DNA of 35,058 nucleotides, from contig NZ_AZVB01000004.1 in NCBI RefSeq assembly GCF_000513995.1, positions 1 through 35,058 on the forward strand, written 5' to 3'. A model generated the notes under the pieces. It had not been told where the DNA came from. It saw nothing but the letters and a program-made list of their open reading frames with translations, and made no database searches. Made by a program: the position numbers and the translations under genes. The DNA is from Pseudoxanthomonas sp. J35. Lineage in GTDB: Bacteria > Pseudomonadota > Gammaproteobacteria > Xanthomonadales > Xanthomonadaceae. This document shows positions 10,144 through 18,761 of this stretch, piece after piece (within the stretch, counting starts at the first letter, position 1; each line of letters begins with the position of its first letter).

Positions 10144-11055
10144 ATGGACAAGACCCTGCGCATCGCCACCCGCAAGAGCCCGCTCGCCCTGTGGCAGAGC
10201 GAACATGTCGCCGCCCGCCTGCGCGCGGCCCATCCCGGCCTGGAGGTGGAGCTGGTGCCGATGAGCACCCGGGGCGACGAGCAGCTGGACCGCTCGCTGG
10301 CGGCGATCGGCGGCAAGGGGCTGTTCCTCAAGGAACTGGAACTGGCGATGCAGCGCGGCGAAGCCGACTGCGCGGTGCATTCGCTCAAGGACGTGCCGAT
10401 GGAGCTGGAGCCCGGCTTCGCCTTGCCGGCCGTGCTTGAGCGCGCCGATCCGGCCGACGCCTTCGTCAGCCACCGCTACGCCGGCCTGGACGCGCTGCCG
10501 CAGGGCGCGGTGGTCGGCACCTCGTCGCTGCGCCGCCAGGCGCAGCTGCGCGCGCGTCGCCCGGACCTGCAGCTGCGCGACCTGCGCGGCAACGTGAACA
10601 CCCGCCTGGCCAAGCTCGACGCCGGCGAGTACGACGCCATCGTGCTGGCCTGCGCCGGCCTGCAGCGGCTGGGCCTGGACGAACGCATCCGCGCCCGCCT
10701 GGTGGCGCCTGGCTGGCTGCCGGCACCCGCGCAGGCGGTGGTGGCGGTGGAGACGCGCGAAGGCGACGAACGCACCGCGGCCCTGGTATCGGTGCTGGAA
10801 GACGCGCCGACTCGTACCCGGATCGAGGCCGAGCGCGCGCTCAACCTGGCCCTGCACGGCAGCTGCCACGTGCCGGTGGCGGCCTTCGCCGAACTGGACG
10901 GCACGCGCCTGCGCCTGGCGGCCTGGGTGGGTTCGGCCAGCGACGGCAGCGGCGTGCGCGCCGAAGGCGAAGGCAGCGCCGACGATCCGCGCGCCCTGGG
11001 TCGCGCCGTGGCGGCCGACCTGTTCGCCCAGGGCGCCGCGCGCTTCCTCGGCTGA
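10144..11055 (+). CDS. hemC: Hydroxymethylbilane synthase (porphobilinogen deaminase)
   Basis: It polymerises four porphobilinogen units to hydroxymethylbilane in haem synthesis (cytoplasm). It has 303 residues from ATG 10144, opening [20 protein letters not shown]; 24 further in-frame codons upstream overlap algR and do not fit the family. HSLKDVP carries catalytic Asp83. The Arg-rich cofactor-binding stretch [18 protein letters not shown] is present. Cys241 in [15 protein letters not shown] carries the dipyrromethane cofactor (usually GGCQ or similar at this site; here GSCH). It sits 32 bp after algR as in pseudomonads, but hemD does not follow. A GTAG REP with a T tract at 11079-11106 can act as terminator. 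Confidence 0.97.
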   Translation: MDKTLRIATRKSPLALWQSEHVAARLRAAHPGLEVELVPMSTRGDEQLDRSLAAIGGKGLFLKELELAMQRGEADCAVHSLKDVPMELEPGFALPAVLERADPADAFVSHRYAGLDALPQGAVVGTSSLRRQAQLRARRPDLQLRDLRGNVNTRLAKLDAGEYDAIVLACAGLQRLGLDERIRARLVAPGWLPAPAQAVVAVETREGDERTAALVSVLEDAPTRTRIEAERALNLALHGSCHVPVAAFAELDGTRLRLAAWVGSASDGSGVRAEGEGSADDPRALGRAVAADLFAQGAARFLG

Positions 11056-11074
11056 AGCGAGGAGTCGGCTCCCC

Positions 11075-11356
11075 GTAGAGCGGGGCTTGCCCCGCTGCTT
11101 TTTTCCCGGGGCGCGGCCCGGCCATGCGTGGGAGTCGGGCAGGCCCGACTCTACGGGGCCGGTGCCGATTCGCCCGCTGCGGCACCAGGTCTGGCCCAGG
11201 GCCGCTCCGCCCCGTGGTGTGTTGGCCCGTGATGTCTCCGCGGCCAGGCTGCGATGGCTCCATCGTCGGCCCGATCCCGTAGAGCGGGGCTTGCCCCGCT
11301 GCTTTTCCCGGCGCGCGGCCCGGTCATGCGTGGGAGTCGGGCAAGCCCGACTCTAC
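11075..11356. repeat. Tandemly duplicated pair of GTAG-headed REP palindromes after hemC
   Basis: Forward REPs at 11075-11096 and 11279-11300 read GTAGAGCGGGGCTTGCCCCG and on. Inverted REPs at 11133-11154 and 11335-11356 read AGTCGGGCA(A/G)GCCCGACT and end CTAC. Each forward-inverted pair, including its linker (CCCGG...GCGTGGG), is an almost identical unit of about 80 bp, so the whole unit was duplicated. The GTAG head and paired inverted layout match REP/SMAG elements mobilised by RAYT transposases in Stenotrophomonas and relatives. The rest of the gene-free stretch 11056-11515 shows no reading frame. Confidence 0.85.
11079..11106 (+). terminator. REP-derived terminator of hemC
   Basis: The REP stem AGCGGGGC / GCCCCGCT is followed by GC and six T, 24 bp after the hemC stop. 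It is part of a dispersed REP that doubles as an intrinsic terminator here. Confidence 0.7.
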
Positions 11357-11515
11357 GGCCGGTGCGGTGTCCTGACCCCGGCACGGGGCCACGCGCCGGC
11401 ACCGACAGGGTGGCAGGGCCGGAGGGCGTGCCACCGTGACGGGCTCCGCGGTCCCCTGCCGGGGGATGCTTGCCCCGGTCGCCGCAGCCGGCGCCGGCGC
11501 GCCATAATCCGGCGC

Positions 11516-12487
11516 ATGGATCGCTACGAACGCATCAACGCGCTGCATCGCATCCTCAAGGCCGCCCGTTATCCGGTGACGGTGCCGCGGCTGCAGGAGG
11601 AACTGGGCTGCTCGCGCGCCACGGTCTACCGCGACCTGGCCTTCCTGCGCGACGCGCTGATGGCGCCGGTCGAGGGCGACGGCGAGGCCGGCTTCCGCTA
11701 CGCGGCCAACGAGAGCGACCGCTTCGAGCTGCCGGGCCTGTGGCTCAGTTCCGAAGAACTGCATGCGCTGCTGGCCTCGCAGCAGCTGCTGCGCCGGACC
11801 GGCGGCGGTGGCGTGCTGTCGAGCATGCTGGCGCCGCTGCAGCAGCGCATCGAAGGCCTGCTCGCGGCGCAGGCCGGCAGCAACCGCTGGCCGGTGGAGC
11901 GGGTGCGGGTGATCCCGCACCGCGGTCGCCGCCTGGACGAGGCCAGTTTCCGCATCGTCGCTTCGGCGGTGCTTGAGCGCCGCCAGCTGGCCTTCGAGTA
12001 CCGGGCCCGTTCCACCGACGAGGCCACCCGGCGGCGGGTGTCGCCGCAGCGCATCACCCACTACCGCGACAACTGGTACCTGGACGCGTGGGACCACGAC
12101 CGCGAGGCGTTGCGCAGCTTCGCGGTGGACCGGATCAGCCATGCGCGCCTGCTCGACGAGGCGGCCACCGACCTGGAGGAGGGCGTGCTCGACCAGCAGC
12201 TGGCTTCCAGCTACGGCATCTTCTCCGGCGAGCCGAAAGGCTGGGCGACGATCGTGTTCAGCCCGAAGGTCGCGCGCTGGGTCGCCGACGAGCACTGGCA
12301 TTCCAGGCAGCAGGGCCGTTTCCTGCCGGATGGACGCTACGAGCTGAAGCTGCCCTACAGCGTGCCGCGCGAGCTGCTGATGGACGTGCTGCACTACGGC
12401 GCCGACGCCGAAATCGTCGAACCGCCGATGCTGCGCGAACAGGCCAAGACCCTGCTCGCCCTGGCCCTGGCCCAGTACGACCGCTGA
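11516..12487 (+). CDS. YafY/PafC-type transcriptional regulator (HTH_11 + WYL domain)
   Basis: The protein has 323 residues from ATG 11516; 143 more in-frame codons upstream run through REP repeats and are not coding. An N-terminal winged helix (1-55, MDRYERINALHRILKAARYP, then CSRATVYRDLAFLRDAL) is followed by a WYL domain at about 135-220 (HYRDNWYLDAWDH; RSFAVDRISHARLLDE) and the C-terminal WCX extension (PKVARWVADEHW). WYL domains bind ligand or single-stranded DNA, and several members respond to DNA damage (PafBC, DriD). CATAAT at 11503-11508 ends 7 nt before ATG, suggesting a leaderless transcript. No target gene is evident nearby. Confidence 0.9.
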   Translation: MDRYERINALHRILKAARYPVTVPRLQEELGCSRATVYRDLAFLRDALMAPVEGDGEAGFRYAANESDRFELPGLWLSSEELHALLASQQLLRRTGGGGVLSSMLAPLQQRIEGLLAAQAGSNRWPVERVRVIPHRGRRLDEASFRIVASAVLERRQLAFEYRARSTDEATRRRVSPQRITHYRDNWYLDAWDHDREALRSFAVDRISHARLLDEAATDLEEGVLDQQLASSYGIFSGEPKGWATIVFSPKVARWVADEHWHSRQQGRFLPDGRYELKLPYSVPRELLMDVLHYGADAEIVEPPMLREQAKTLLALALAQYDR

Positions 12488-12501
12488 GGCATGCCCTTGC
12501 T

Positions 12502-12532
12502 CCTCTCCCTCCGGCGGAGGGCAGGGGAGAGG
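12502..12532. terminator. Bulged hairpin after the WYL regulator
   Basis: Inner stem CCCTCC-GGC-GGAGGG and outer pairing CCTCT/AGAGG separated by a bulge, 15 bp after the stop codon. There is no T tract. The sequence resembles the CCCTCTCCC-type dispersed palindromes of xanthomonads, so it may be both a repeat and a weak terminator. Confidence 0.45.
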
Positions 12533-12614
12533 GTGGGGATCCGGCAAGCGCTCCCGTCCCCGGTGGCGGGGGCCCCCGACGTTTCCGCTCCGATCTGATC
12601 CGTTCGATCGGTAA

Positions 12615-13020
12615 GCAACAGCAACAGCGCTGGGTGCGCGCGCTTCGGACGGAGCCGCTGCAGCGCGGGGTATGGCGCATCGCGCGGTCCATCCTGGCTC
12701 CAACGCGCGAGCGCAGCACATCCAGTGCCGCTTGCGCCGCGCCGGGAATGAATCCGGGCGCTGGCGACGTCCGGCGCGTCGCCACGCGCCATCTGCTTTA
12801 CCGCATTGCCAGTGTCTGCCGTCGAAAGCGTTGATGTGGCCCGCTTCGGCCGGAGCCGCGGTAGCGTCTTCGGGTGCCTTGGGGGTCGTAGCCTCGTCCT
12901 TTGCTCCTCTCTCCAGGCGGGTGACCATGGGCGCGGCGCTCTTGTAGAGCGGGGCTTGCCCCGCTGCTTTCCGCGGGTGCCCGCGCCATCAAGCGGGGAG
13001 TCGGGCAAGCCCGACTCTAC
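12615..13020. repeat. Mosaic noncoding repeat module 1, ending in a GTAG REP pair
   Basis: The module starts GCAACAGCAACAGCGCTGGG and shares blocks with 20572-21079. These are the CTTCGGAcGGAGCC...GCGCATCGCGCGG block (about 12642-12688), the GCGCCGGGAATGAATC block with GTCGCCACGCGCCA (12739-12808), a second TTCGG-GGAGCCGCGG (12844-12860) and GTCTTCGGG to the cytosine/thymine-rich end (12866-12917). Forward REP 12944-12965 and inverted REP 12999-13020 close it. No reading frame in the gene-free stretch 12488-13152 looks coding. Confidence 0.75.
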
Positions 13021-13152
13021 GGATGTTCCTTTCGGCGGGGGAGAGGGACTGAACCCGCCCGCGTTTCTCCACGACTGCCCGCACCGCCCCACGTCTTAGC
13101 CCGTGAGATGGCCCCCCGGCACGCTGCGCCTCCCAACCCAGGAGCTGCAGCC

Positions 13153-13509
13153 ATGTCGAACTGGTCGCCCACCCCCGCCGCCGCCCCCCGCCACGCCGAG
13201 CTGGCCGATACGCCGGAGTCGGTGCTGGAACGGGTGCTGCGCTGTTGGTTCGCCGCCGGACTGCTGGGGGTGTGCCTCGTCCCACAGCTGCGCGGCAGTG
13301 CTGAGTGGATCGGCTGGCTACCGCTGTGGCTGGTCGGCATGCCGGCCGTGGCCTGGTGGGCGCTGCACCGTTTCCGCCTGCCGCGGGTGGTCGGGCGCGT
13401 GGCCTCCACGGCTCGCCACCGGCGCGCCGGCAGCCAAGCCCGTCGCCGCCCGGCCCTGGGCCTGCGGACGACCCGGCGCCAGGCCACGCAGGTGTTGCGG
13501 GCCGGCTGA
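13153..13509 (+). CDS. Small two-helix membrane protein, function unknown
   Basis: I do not recognise a named family. From ATG 13153, preceded by CAGGAGCTG, it has 118 residues. After a hydrophilic N-terminus there are two hydrophobic helices, about 34-51 (CWFAAGLLGVCLVPQL) and 56-77 (WIGWLPLWLVGMPAVAWWAL). A strongly basic tail follows (RHRRAGSQARRRPALGLRTT), which by the positive-inside rule faces the cytoplasm. Codon use and third-position GC match the neighbours, which supports coding. It stands alone between repeat-rich DNA and the prolyl oligopeptidase gene. Confidence 0.7.
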   Translation: MSNWSPTPAAAPRHAELADTPESVLERVLRCWFAAGLLGVCLVPQLRGSAEWIGWLPLWLVGMPAVAWWALHRFRLPRVVGRVASTARHRRAGSQARRRPALGLRTTRRQATQVLRAG

Positions 13510-13582
13510 TGGGGCCGGCCGGTCGGGCCTATCTGCCGCCCGTCGACCCGCCCACCGCATGCTCTACGCCCCTACGCCTGCG

Positions 13583-13606
13583 CCTCGACGCCTCGACGCC
13601 TCGACG
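13583..13606. repeat. Three tandem CCTCGACG octamers in the gap before the prolyl oligopeptidase
   Basis: CCTCGACG is repeated three times without change, flanked by several CTACGCC copies. The rest of the 336-bp gap 13510-13845 shows no gene. Near its end TGC-TAGCGT (13805-13813) is a possible extended -10 for the downstream gene. Confidence 0.6.
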
Positions 13607-13845
13607 CACCTACGCCCTACAGAACGGGTAACTGGTTGATCGGAAACAGAGATGTCCGCCTTGGGGGGCTTGCGGCCCGCCTCGTCCCAGGCCAGGCGGC
13701 ACCTGGCGCCTTCCCGGCTGACCCGGTTGCGGGGCCCGCACCGGCGGCCCCGACGACCGTCCCAGCCGGCCTGACCATTGGCACAAGGGCCGGCACCGGG
13801 CCTGTGCTAGCGTCCGGGGTTTGTCCAAATCCCGGAGTTTGCTGG

Positions 13846-15963
13846 ATGTCCCGTATCGCCCAGGCCTGCCTCGTGGCCGGCCTCATCGCCGCCGGCGCGG
13901 CCCATGCCCAGGAGCCCAAGGTGGCCGACGATCCCTACCAGTGGCTGGAAGAGGTCACCGGCGAGAAGCCGCTGGCCTGGGTCCGCGCCCGCAATGCCGA
14001 GTCCGACGCCGCGCTGGCCTCCACCCCGGAGTTCAAGCGCCTGGAGGCCGGCATCCGCGAGGTCCTCGATTCGGACGCCAAGATCCCGTTCGTGCAGAAG
14101 ATGGGCGGGTACTACTACAACTTCTGGAAGGACCGTAACCACGAGCGTGGCGTCTGGCGCCGCACCACCCTCGAGGAATACCGCAAGCCGAACCCGGCCT
14201 GGGAAACCATCATCGACCTGGACGCGCTGAACAAGGCCGAGGGCGAGAACTGGGTCTGGCACGGCGCCGACTGCCTGCGCCCGGCCTACGAGCGCTGCCT
14301 GGTCGCGCTGTCGCGCGGCGGCGCCGACGCCGACGTGACCCGCGAGTTCGACCTGGAGAACAAGACCTGGGTCAAGGACGGCTTCTTCCGTCCCGAGGCC
14401 AAGGGCGGCCTGGGCTGGATCGACCGCGACACCGTCTACGTATACACCGACTTCGGCCCCGGCTCGATGACCGAGTCCGGCTACCCGCGCGTGGTCAAGC
14501 GCTGGAAGCGCGGCACCCCGCTGGAATCGGCGCAGCTGGTGTACGAGGGCAAGCCGCAGGACATGTACATCGCGGCCATGCACGACGACACACCCGGCTA
14601 CGAGCGCGATTTCGTCTCCCGCACCCTGGCGTTCTACAACGACGAGCTGTACCTGGTCGGCAAGGACGGTTCGCTGACGAAGATCGACGTGCCCAATTCG
14701 GCGCAGAAGTCGGTGCACCGCCAGTGGCTGGCGCTGGAACTGCGCGAGCCGTGGACCGTCGGTGGCCGCACCTACAAGGCCGGCTCGTTCATCGTCGCCG
14801 ACTTCGACGGCTTCATGGCGGGCAAGCGCGAGTTCGACGTGCTGTTCGAACCGGACGAGCACACCTCGCTGGCCAGCGCCACGCTGACCCGCAACCACGT
14901 CGTGCTCAACGTGTTCGAGGATGTCAAGAACCGGATCAGCGTGCTTAGCCACGGCCCGCAGGGCTGGACCTCGCAGCCGCTGCAGGTCGGCGACGGCGCC
15001 ATCGGCACCACCAGCGTCGGCGCGGTCGATGCCGACGAGGGCGACCTGCTGTGGGTCACCACCACCAGCTACCTGACCCCGACCACCCTGCTGCTGGCCG
15101 ATGCCGCGCATCCGGGCAAGGCGCCGGAAGTGCTGAAGTCGATGCCGGAGTTCTTCGACGGCAGCCGCCACGTGGTCGAGCAGCACTTCGCCACCTCGAA
15201 GGACGGCACCTCCGTGCCGTACTTCATCGTGCGCCCGAAGGACCTGAAGGCCGACGGCAGCAACCCGACCCTGCTGTACGGCTACGGCGGCTTCGAGATC
15301 CCGATGGTGCCGGGCTATTCCGGCGGCATGGGCCGCGCCTGGCTGGAGAAGGGCGGCGTGTACGTGGTCGCCAACATCCGCGGCGGCGGCGAGTACGGCC
15401 CGCGCTGGCACCAGGCCGCGCTCAAGGCCAACCGCCACAAGGCCTACGAGGACTTCGCCGCGGTCGCCCAGGACCTGTTCAGGCGCGGCATCACTTCGCC
15501 GAAGCACCTGGGCGCGCAGGGCGGCAGCAACGGCGGCCTGCTGATGGGCAACATGCTCACCCAGTACCCGGAGCTGTTCGGCGCGATCGTGGTGCAGGTG
15601 CCGCTGCTGGACATGAAGCGCTACAACAAGCTGCTGGCCGGCGCCTCGTGGATGGCCGAGTACGGCGATCCGGACACGGCCGACTGGGAGTTCATCCGCC
15701 ACTTCTCGCCGTACCACCTGTTCGACCCGGCGAAGGAGTACCCGCCGGTGCTGTTCACCACCTCCACGCGCGACGACCGCGTCCATCCGGGCCACGCGCG
15801 CAAGATGGCGGCGAAGATGCTCGACGCCGGCAAGGACGTGACCTACTACGAGAACATCGAAGGCGGCCATGGCGGCGCGGCGAACAACGCCCAGGCCGCG
15901 CACATGTCGGCGCTGGCCTACAGCTTCCTCTGGAGCCGGCTGTCCGGCGACGCTTCGAAGTGA
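13846..15963 (+). CDS. Exported prolyl oligopeptidase (S9A family)
   Basis: The start ATG 13846 follows CCCGGAG by 8 nt and gives 705 residues with a signal peptide (MSRIAQACLVAGLIAAGAAHA, cut before QEPKV), so it is probably periplasmic. A longer in-frame start 70 codons upstream lacks a ribosome site. An N-terminal seven-bladed propeller domain (about 30-430) gates a C-terminal alpha/beta hydrolase with Ser561 (GGSNGGLLMG), Asp643 in STRDDRVHPGH and His675 in EGGHGG, the S9 triad. Family enzymes cleave after proline in short peptides. A good terminator follows at 15970-15996. The neighbouring gene is another exported S9 peptidase. Confidence 0.92.
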   Translation: MSRIAQACLVAGLIAAGAAHAQEPKVADDPYQWLEEVTGEKPLAWVRARNAESDAALASTPEFKRLEAGIREVLDSDAKIPFVQKMGGYYYNFWKDRNHERGVWRRTTLEEYRKPNPAWETIIDLDALNKAEGENWVWHGADCLRPAYERCLVALSRGGADADVTREFDLENKTWVKDGFFRPEAKGGLGWIDRDTVYVYTDFGPGSMTESGYPRVVKRWKRGTPLESAQLVYEGKPQDMYIAAMHDDTPGYERDFVSRTLAFYNDELYLVGKDGSLTKIDVPNSAQKSVHRQWLALELREPWTVGGRTYKAGSFIVADFDGFMAGKREFDVLFEPDEHTSLASATLTRNHVVLNVFEDVKNRISVLSHGPQGWTSQPLQVGDGAIGTTSVGAVDADEGDLLWVTTTSYLTPTTLLLADAAHPGKAPEVLKSMPEFFDGSRHVVEQHFATSKDGTSVPYFIVRPKDLKADGSNPTLLYGYGGFEIPMVPGYSGGMGRAWLEKGGVYVVANIRGGGEYGPRWHQAALKANRHKAYEDFAAVAQDLFRRGITSPKHLGAQGGSNGGLLMGNMLTQYPELFGAIVVQVPLLDMKRYNKLLAGASWMAEYGDPDTADWEFIRHFSPYHLFDPAKEYPPVLFTTSTRDDRVHPGHARKMAAKMLDAGKDVTYYENIEGGHGGAANNAQAAHMSALAYSFLWSRLSGDASK

Positions 15964-15969
15964 CACCGG

Positions 15970-15996
15970 AACCCCGGCCCAGGCCGGGGTTTTCCT
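15970..15996 (+). terminator. Intrinsic terminator after the prolyl oligopeptidase gene
   Basis: A perfect 10-bp stem AACCCCGGCC / GGCCGGGGTT with a 2-nt loop in the DNA is followed by TTCCTTC. It begins 6 bp after the stop codon. Confidence 0.8.
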
Positions 15997-16078
15997 TCAG
16001 GGACCGCGGCCGGCGGCAGCTCGCCGCCGTGCCACGGCCGGAATCGCGGCTTGGAATCCACTCCTGCGGGCCCCATCC

Positions 16079-18238
16079 ATGAAACTTCCCTTCCTGCTTG
16101 CCACGCTCATGACCCTGCCCACGCCCCCCGCCGCTGCCGCCCCGGTCCCGCCCGACGTCGAGAAGCGTCCGCACGTGGTCGAGGCCCCGTTCGGCGCGAA
16201 GCGCACCGACGACTATTACTGGCTGCGCGACGACGAGCGCAAGGATCCGGCGATGCTGGCCTACCTGCACGCCGAGAACGCCTACGTCGATGCGCAGATG
16301 GCGCGGCTGAAGCCGCTGCAGGAGCGGCTCTACGGCGAGATCGTCGGCCGCATCAAGCAGGACGACAGCTCGGTGCCGTTCCGCTACCACGGCTGGTGGT
16401 ACTACTCGCGCTTCGAGGCCGGCAAGGACTATCCGGTGTTCGCCCGCCGCAAGGACGGCCCGGGCGTGGACGCGATCTCGATCCAGGCGGCGAACGAGGC
16501 CGGCGACTTCGCCGCCGAGCAGGTGCTGCTGGACGTCAACGCGATGGCTGCCGGCAAGGACTACTTCCAGATCGGCGACTACGAGGTGACCCCGGACAAC
16601 GCCGTGCTGGCCTGGGCCGAGGACGACGTCGGCCGCCGCCAGTACACGATCCGGTTCCGCAACCTCGCCACCGGCGAGGTCTATCCGGACACGATCACCG
16701 GCGTGTCGCCGAACCTGGTGTGGGCCGACGACAACCGCACCCTGTTCTACGTCGAGAACGACCCGGAAACCCTGCTCACCGTGCGGGTGAAGAAGCACGT
16801 GCTCGGCACCCCGGCCGACCAGGACGAGCTGGTGTACGAGGAGGAGGACGACAGCTTCTACATGGGCATCGGCCGCACCCGCGACGACCGCTTCATCACC
16901 ATCGAGGTGGAAAGCACGGTGTCCTCGGAGCTGCGCTACGCGCCGGCCGCCGACCCGCGCCAGTTCACCGTGCTGGCCCCCCGCCAGCGCGACGTCGAGT
17001 ACGACGCCGACCACCACGGCGGCCGCTGGGTGATCCGCACCAATGCCGACGGCGCCACCAACTTCAAGCTGGTCACCGCGCCCAGCGACGCCACCTCGCG
17101 CCAGCAGTGGCAGGACTGGCTGGCCCACGACCCCGAGGTGTTCATCGAGGAGTACGAGCTGTTCGACGGCTTCACCGCGGTGGGCGAGCGCTCCGGCGGC
17201 CTGGAGCGGGTACGCATCCTGCGCGCCGACGGCAGCCAGCAGTACGTCTCGGCCGACGAGCCGGCCTACTCGATGGGCCTGTCGACCAACGCCGAGCCGG
17301 ACACGCCGTGGCTGCGCTACGGCTACACCTCGCTGACCACGCCGGCCACCACCTACGAGCTCAACGTGCTCACCGGCGAGCGCCGCCTGCTCAAGCAGCA
17401 GCCGGTGCCCGGCTACGATCCCTCGCAGTACGTGACCGAGCGGCTGTGGGTGGAGGCGCGCGACGGCGTGCGCATCCCGGTGTCGCTGGTCTACCGCAAG
17501 GGCTTCCGCAAGGACGGAAGCGCGGCGCTGTTCCAGTACGCCTACGGCAGCTACGGCATTTCCACCGACCCGGGCTTCAACAGCCAGGTGGTGAGCCTGC
17601 TGGACCGCGGCGTGGTCTATGCGATCGCCCACGTCCGCGGCGGCCAGGAGATGGGCCGCAAGTGGTACGAGGACGGCAAGCTGCTGAAGAAGCAGAACAC
17701 CTTCAACGACTTCGTCGACGTGACCCGCGCGCTGGTGGCGCAGGGCTACGCCGCGCCGGGCCGGGTCGCGGCCATGGGCGGCAGCGCCGGCGGCCTGCTG
17801 ATGGGCGCGGTCGCCAACCAGGCGCCGCAGGACTACCGGGCGATGGTCGCCCTGGTGCCGTTCGTGGACGTGGTCACCACCATGCTCGACCCGTCGATCC
17901 CGCTGACCACCAACGAGTACGACGAGTGGGGCAACCCGGAGCAGCAGACCTACTACGAGTACATGCTCAAGTACTCGCCGTACGACAACGTCAGCGCCCA
18001 GGCGTACCCGGCGCTGTTCGTCGGCACCGGCCTGTGGGACTCGCAGGTGCAGTACTGGGAGCCGGCCAAGTGGGTGGCGAAGCTGCGCGACCTCAACACC
18101 GGCAGCGCGCCGATCCTGTTCCGCACCAACATGGACGCCGGCCACGGCGGCAAGTCGGGCCGTTTCCGCCGCTTCCGGGAACAGTCCGAGTACTACGCCT
18201 TCGTCCTCGACCAGCTGGGCGTGGCCAGCGAGCCCTGA
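16079..18238 (+). CDS. ptrB: Exported oligopeptidase B (S9A family)
   Basis: The protein has 719 residues from ATG 16079. A signal peptide (MKLPFLLATLMTLPTPPAAAA) shows export, unlike the cytoplasmic E. coli PtrB. VVEAPFGAKRTDDYYWLRDD is the standard oligopeptidase B opening. The propeller domain (about 75-430) is followed by the hydrolase domain with HVRGGQEMGRKWYEDGK, nucleophile Ser569 (GGSAGGLLMG), Asp654 in GLWDSQVQYWEPAKW and His689 in MDAGHGGKSGR. Family enzymes cut short peptides after Arg or Lys. The ribosome site is weak. It sits 115 bp after the prolyl oligopeptidase and its terminator, so it likely has its own promoter. Together they give the periplasm proline- and basic-specific peptidase activity. 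Confidence 0.92.
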   Translation: MKLPFLLATLMTLPTPPAAAAPVPPDVEKRPHVVEAPFGAKRTDDYYWLRDDERKDPAMLAYLHAENAYVDAQMARLKPLQERLYGEIVGRIKQDDSSVPFRYHGWWYYSRFEAGKDYPVFARRKDGPGVDAISIQAANEAGDFAAEQVLLDVNAMAAGKDYFQIGDYEVTPDNAVLAWAEDDVGRRQYTIRFRNLATGEVYPDTITGVSPNLVWADDNRTLFYVENDPETLLTVRVKKHVLGTPADQDELVYEEEDDSFYMGIGRTRDDRFITIEVESTVSSELRYAPAADPRQFTVLAPRQRDVEYDADHHGGRWVIRTNADGATNFKLVTAPSDATSRQQWQDWLAHDPEVFIEEYELFDGFTAVGERSGGLERVRILRADGSQQYVSADEPAYSMGLSTNAEPDTPWLRYGYTSLTTPATTYELNVLTGERRLLKQQPVPGYDPSQYVTERLWVEARDGVRIPVSLVYRKGFRKDGSAALFQYAYGSYGISTDPGFNSQVVSLLDRGVVYAIAHVRGGQEMGRKWYEDGKLLKKQNTFNDFVDVTRALVAQGYAAPGRVAAMGGSAGGLLMGAVANQAPQDYRAMVALVPFVDVVTTMLDPSIPLTTNEYDEWGNPEQQTYYEYMLKYSPYDNVSAQAYPALFVGTGLWDSQVQYWEPAKWVAKLRDLNTGSAPILFRTNMDAGHGGKSGRFRRFREQSEYYAFVLDQLGVASEP

Positions 18239-18266
18239 AGCCCGTCGCCGCCTATGATGGGCGGCG

Positions 18267-18689
18267 ATGGACGAGCGCAGACGCTTCCGCTGGGCCTGGT
18301 GGCTGCTGGCCTACACGAGCCTGGCGGTGGGTATCGCCGGGGTATTCATCCCCGGCCTGCCCACCACGGTGTTCGTGCTGGTCGCGGCCTGGGCGGCCGC
18401 GCGCGGTTCGAAGCGCCTTGAACAGCGGCTGCTCGCCCATCCGCATTTCGGCCCGGTGATCCGCAGCTGGCGCGAGCACCGGGCGGTGCCGCGCCACGCC
18501 AAGTGGGCGGCGACCTGGACGATGCTGGCTTGCGCGGTGGTGCTGCTGGTGGTGATGGTCGCCGTGCCCTCGCACCGGGCGTGGATGGTGGCGCTGCCGA
18601 TCGGCTGCATGGCCATCGTCGGTACCTGGCTGTGGCGGCGCCCGGAACCGCCGCCGGCCGACGCGGCTTCCGCTGCGCCCCGGGAATAG
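18267..18689 (+). CDS. YbaN-like inner-membrane protein (DUF454)
   Basis: The protein has 140 residues. The N-terminal WLLAYTSLAVGIAGVFIPGLPTT stretch, the signature of DUF454/YbaN proteins, is followed by FxLxAAW-type residues and a cytoplasmic segment (HPHFGPVIRSWREHRAVPRHAK). Two further helices occupy about 82-122. It is an integral inner-membrane protein of unknown function. TATGAT at 18253-18258 lies 8 nt before the ATG and there is no Shine-Dalgarno, fitting a leaderless or near-leaderless transcript. Confidence 0.88.
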   Translation: MDERRRFRWAWWLLAYTSLAVGIAGVFIPGLPTTVFVLVAAWAAARGSKRLEQRLLAHPHFGPVIRSWREHRAVPRHAKWAATWTMLACAVVLLVVMVAVPSHRAWMVALPIGCMAIVGTWLWRRPEPPPADAASAAPRE

Positions 18690-18722
18690 CCCGCGATCGC
18701 TGCACACTGCCTGCGCCCGGCG

Positions 18723-18755
18723 TGGACACGACCCCGCGGCGGCGCTGGCTATACT
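18723..18755 (+). promoter_or_regulatory. Candidate promoter for a leaderless lptM-dapF transcript
   Basis: TATACT at 18750-18755 ends 6 nt before the lptM ATG, so transcription should start at or next to the start codon. TGGACA at 18723-18728 is a -35-like hexamer but the spacer (21 bp) is long. The -10 is the better supported part. Confidence 0.5.
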
Positions 18756-18761
18756 GCGGCC

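Noticed and set aside
11075-11356. A CRISPR-like array (regularly repeated palindromes)
   Set aside because: Only four palindromes in alternating orientation with unequal spacing, matching GTAG REPs; no cas genes.
11087-11515. A 143-residue N-terminal extension of the WYL regulator
   Set aside because: It is translated REP palindromes; the family starts at MDRYERINAL, and a -10 box sits 7 nt before that ATG.
12488-13152. Short frames of about 60-100 codons in the mosaic repeat region
   Set aside because: They follow repeat sequence, occur in several frames at once and have no ribosome site or codon bias.
13636-13845. A 70-residue N-terminal extension of the prolyl oligopeptidase
   Set aside because: No ribosome site, low complexity, and it would bury the signal peptide that starts at 13846.
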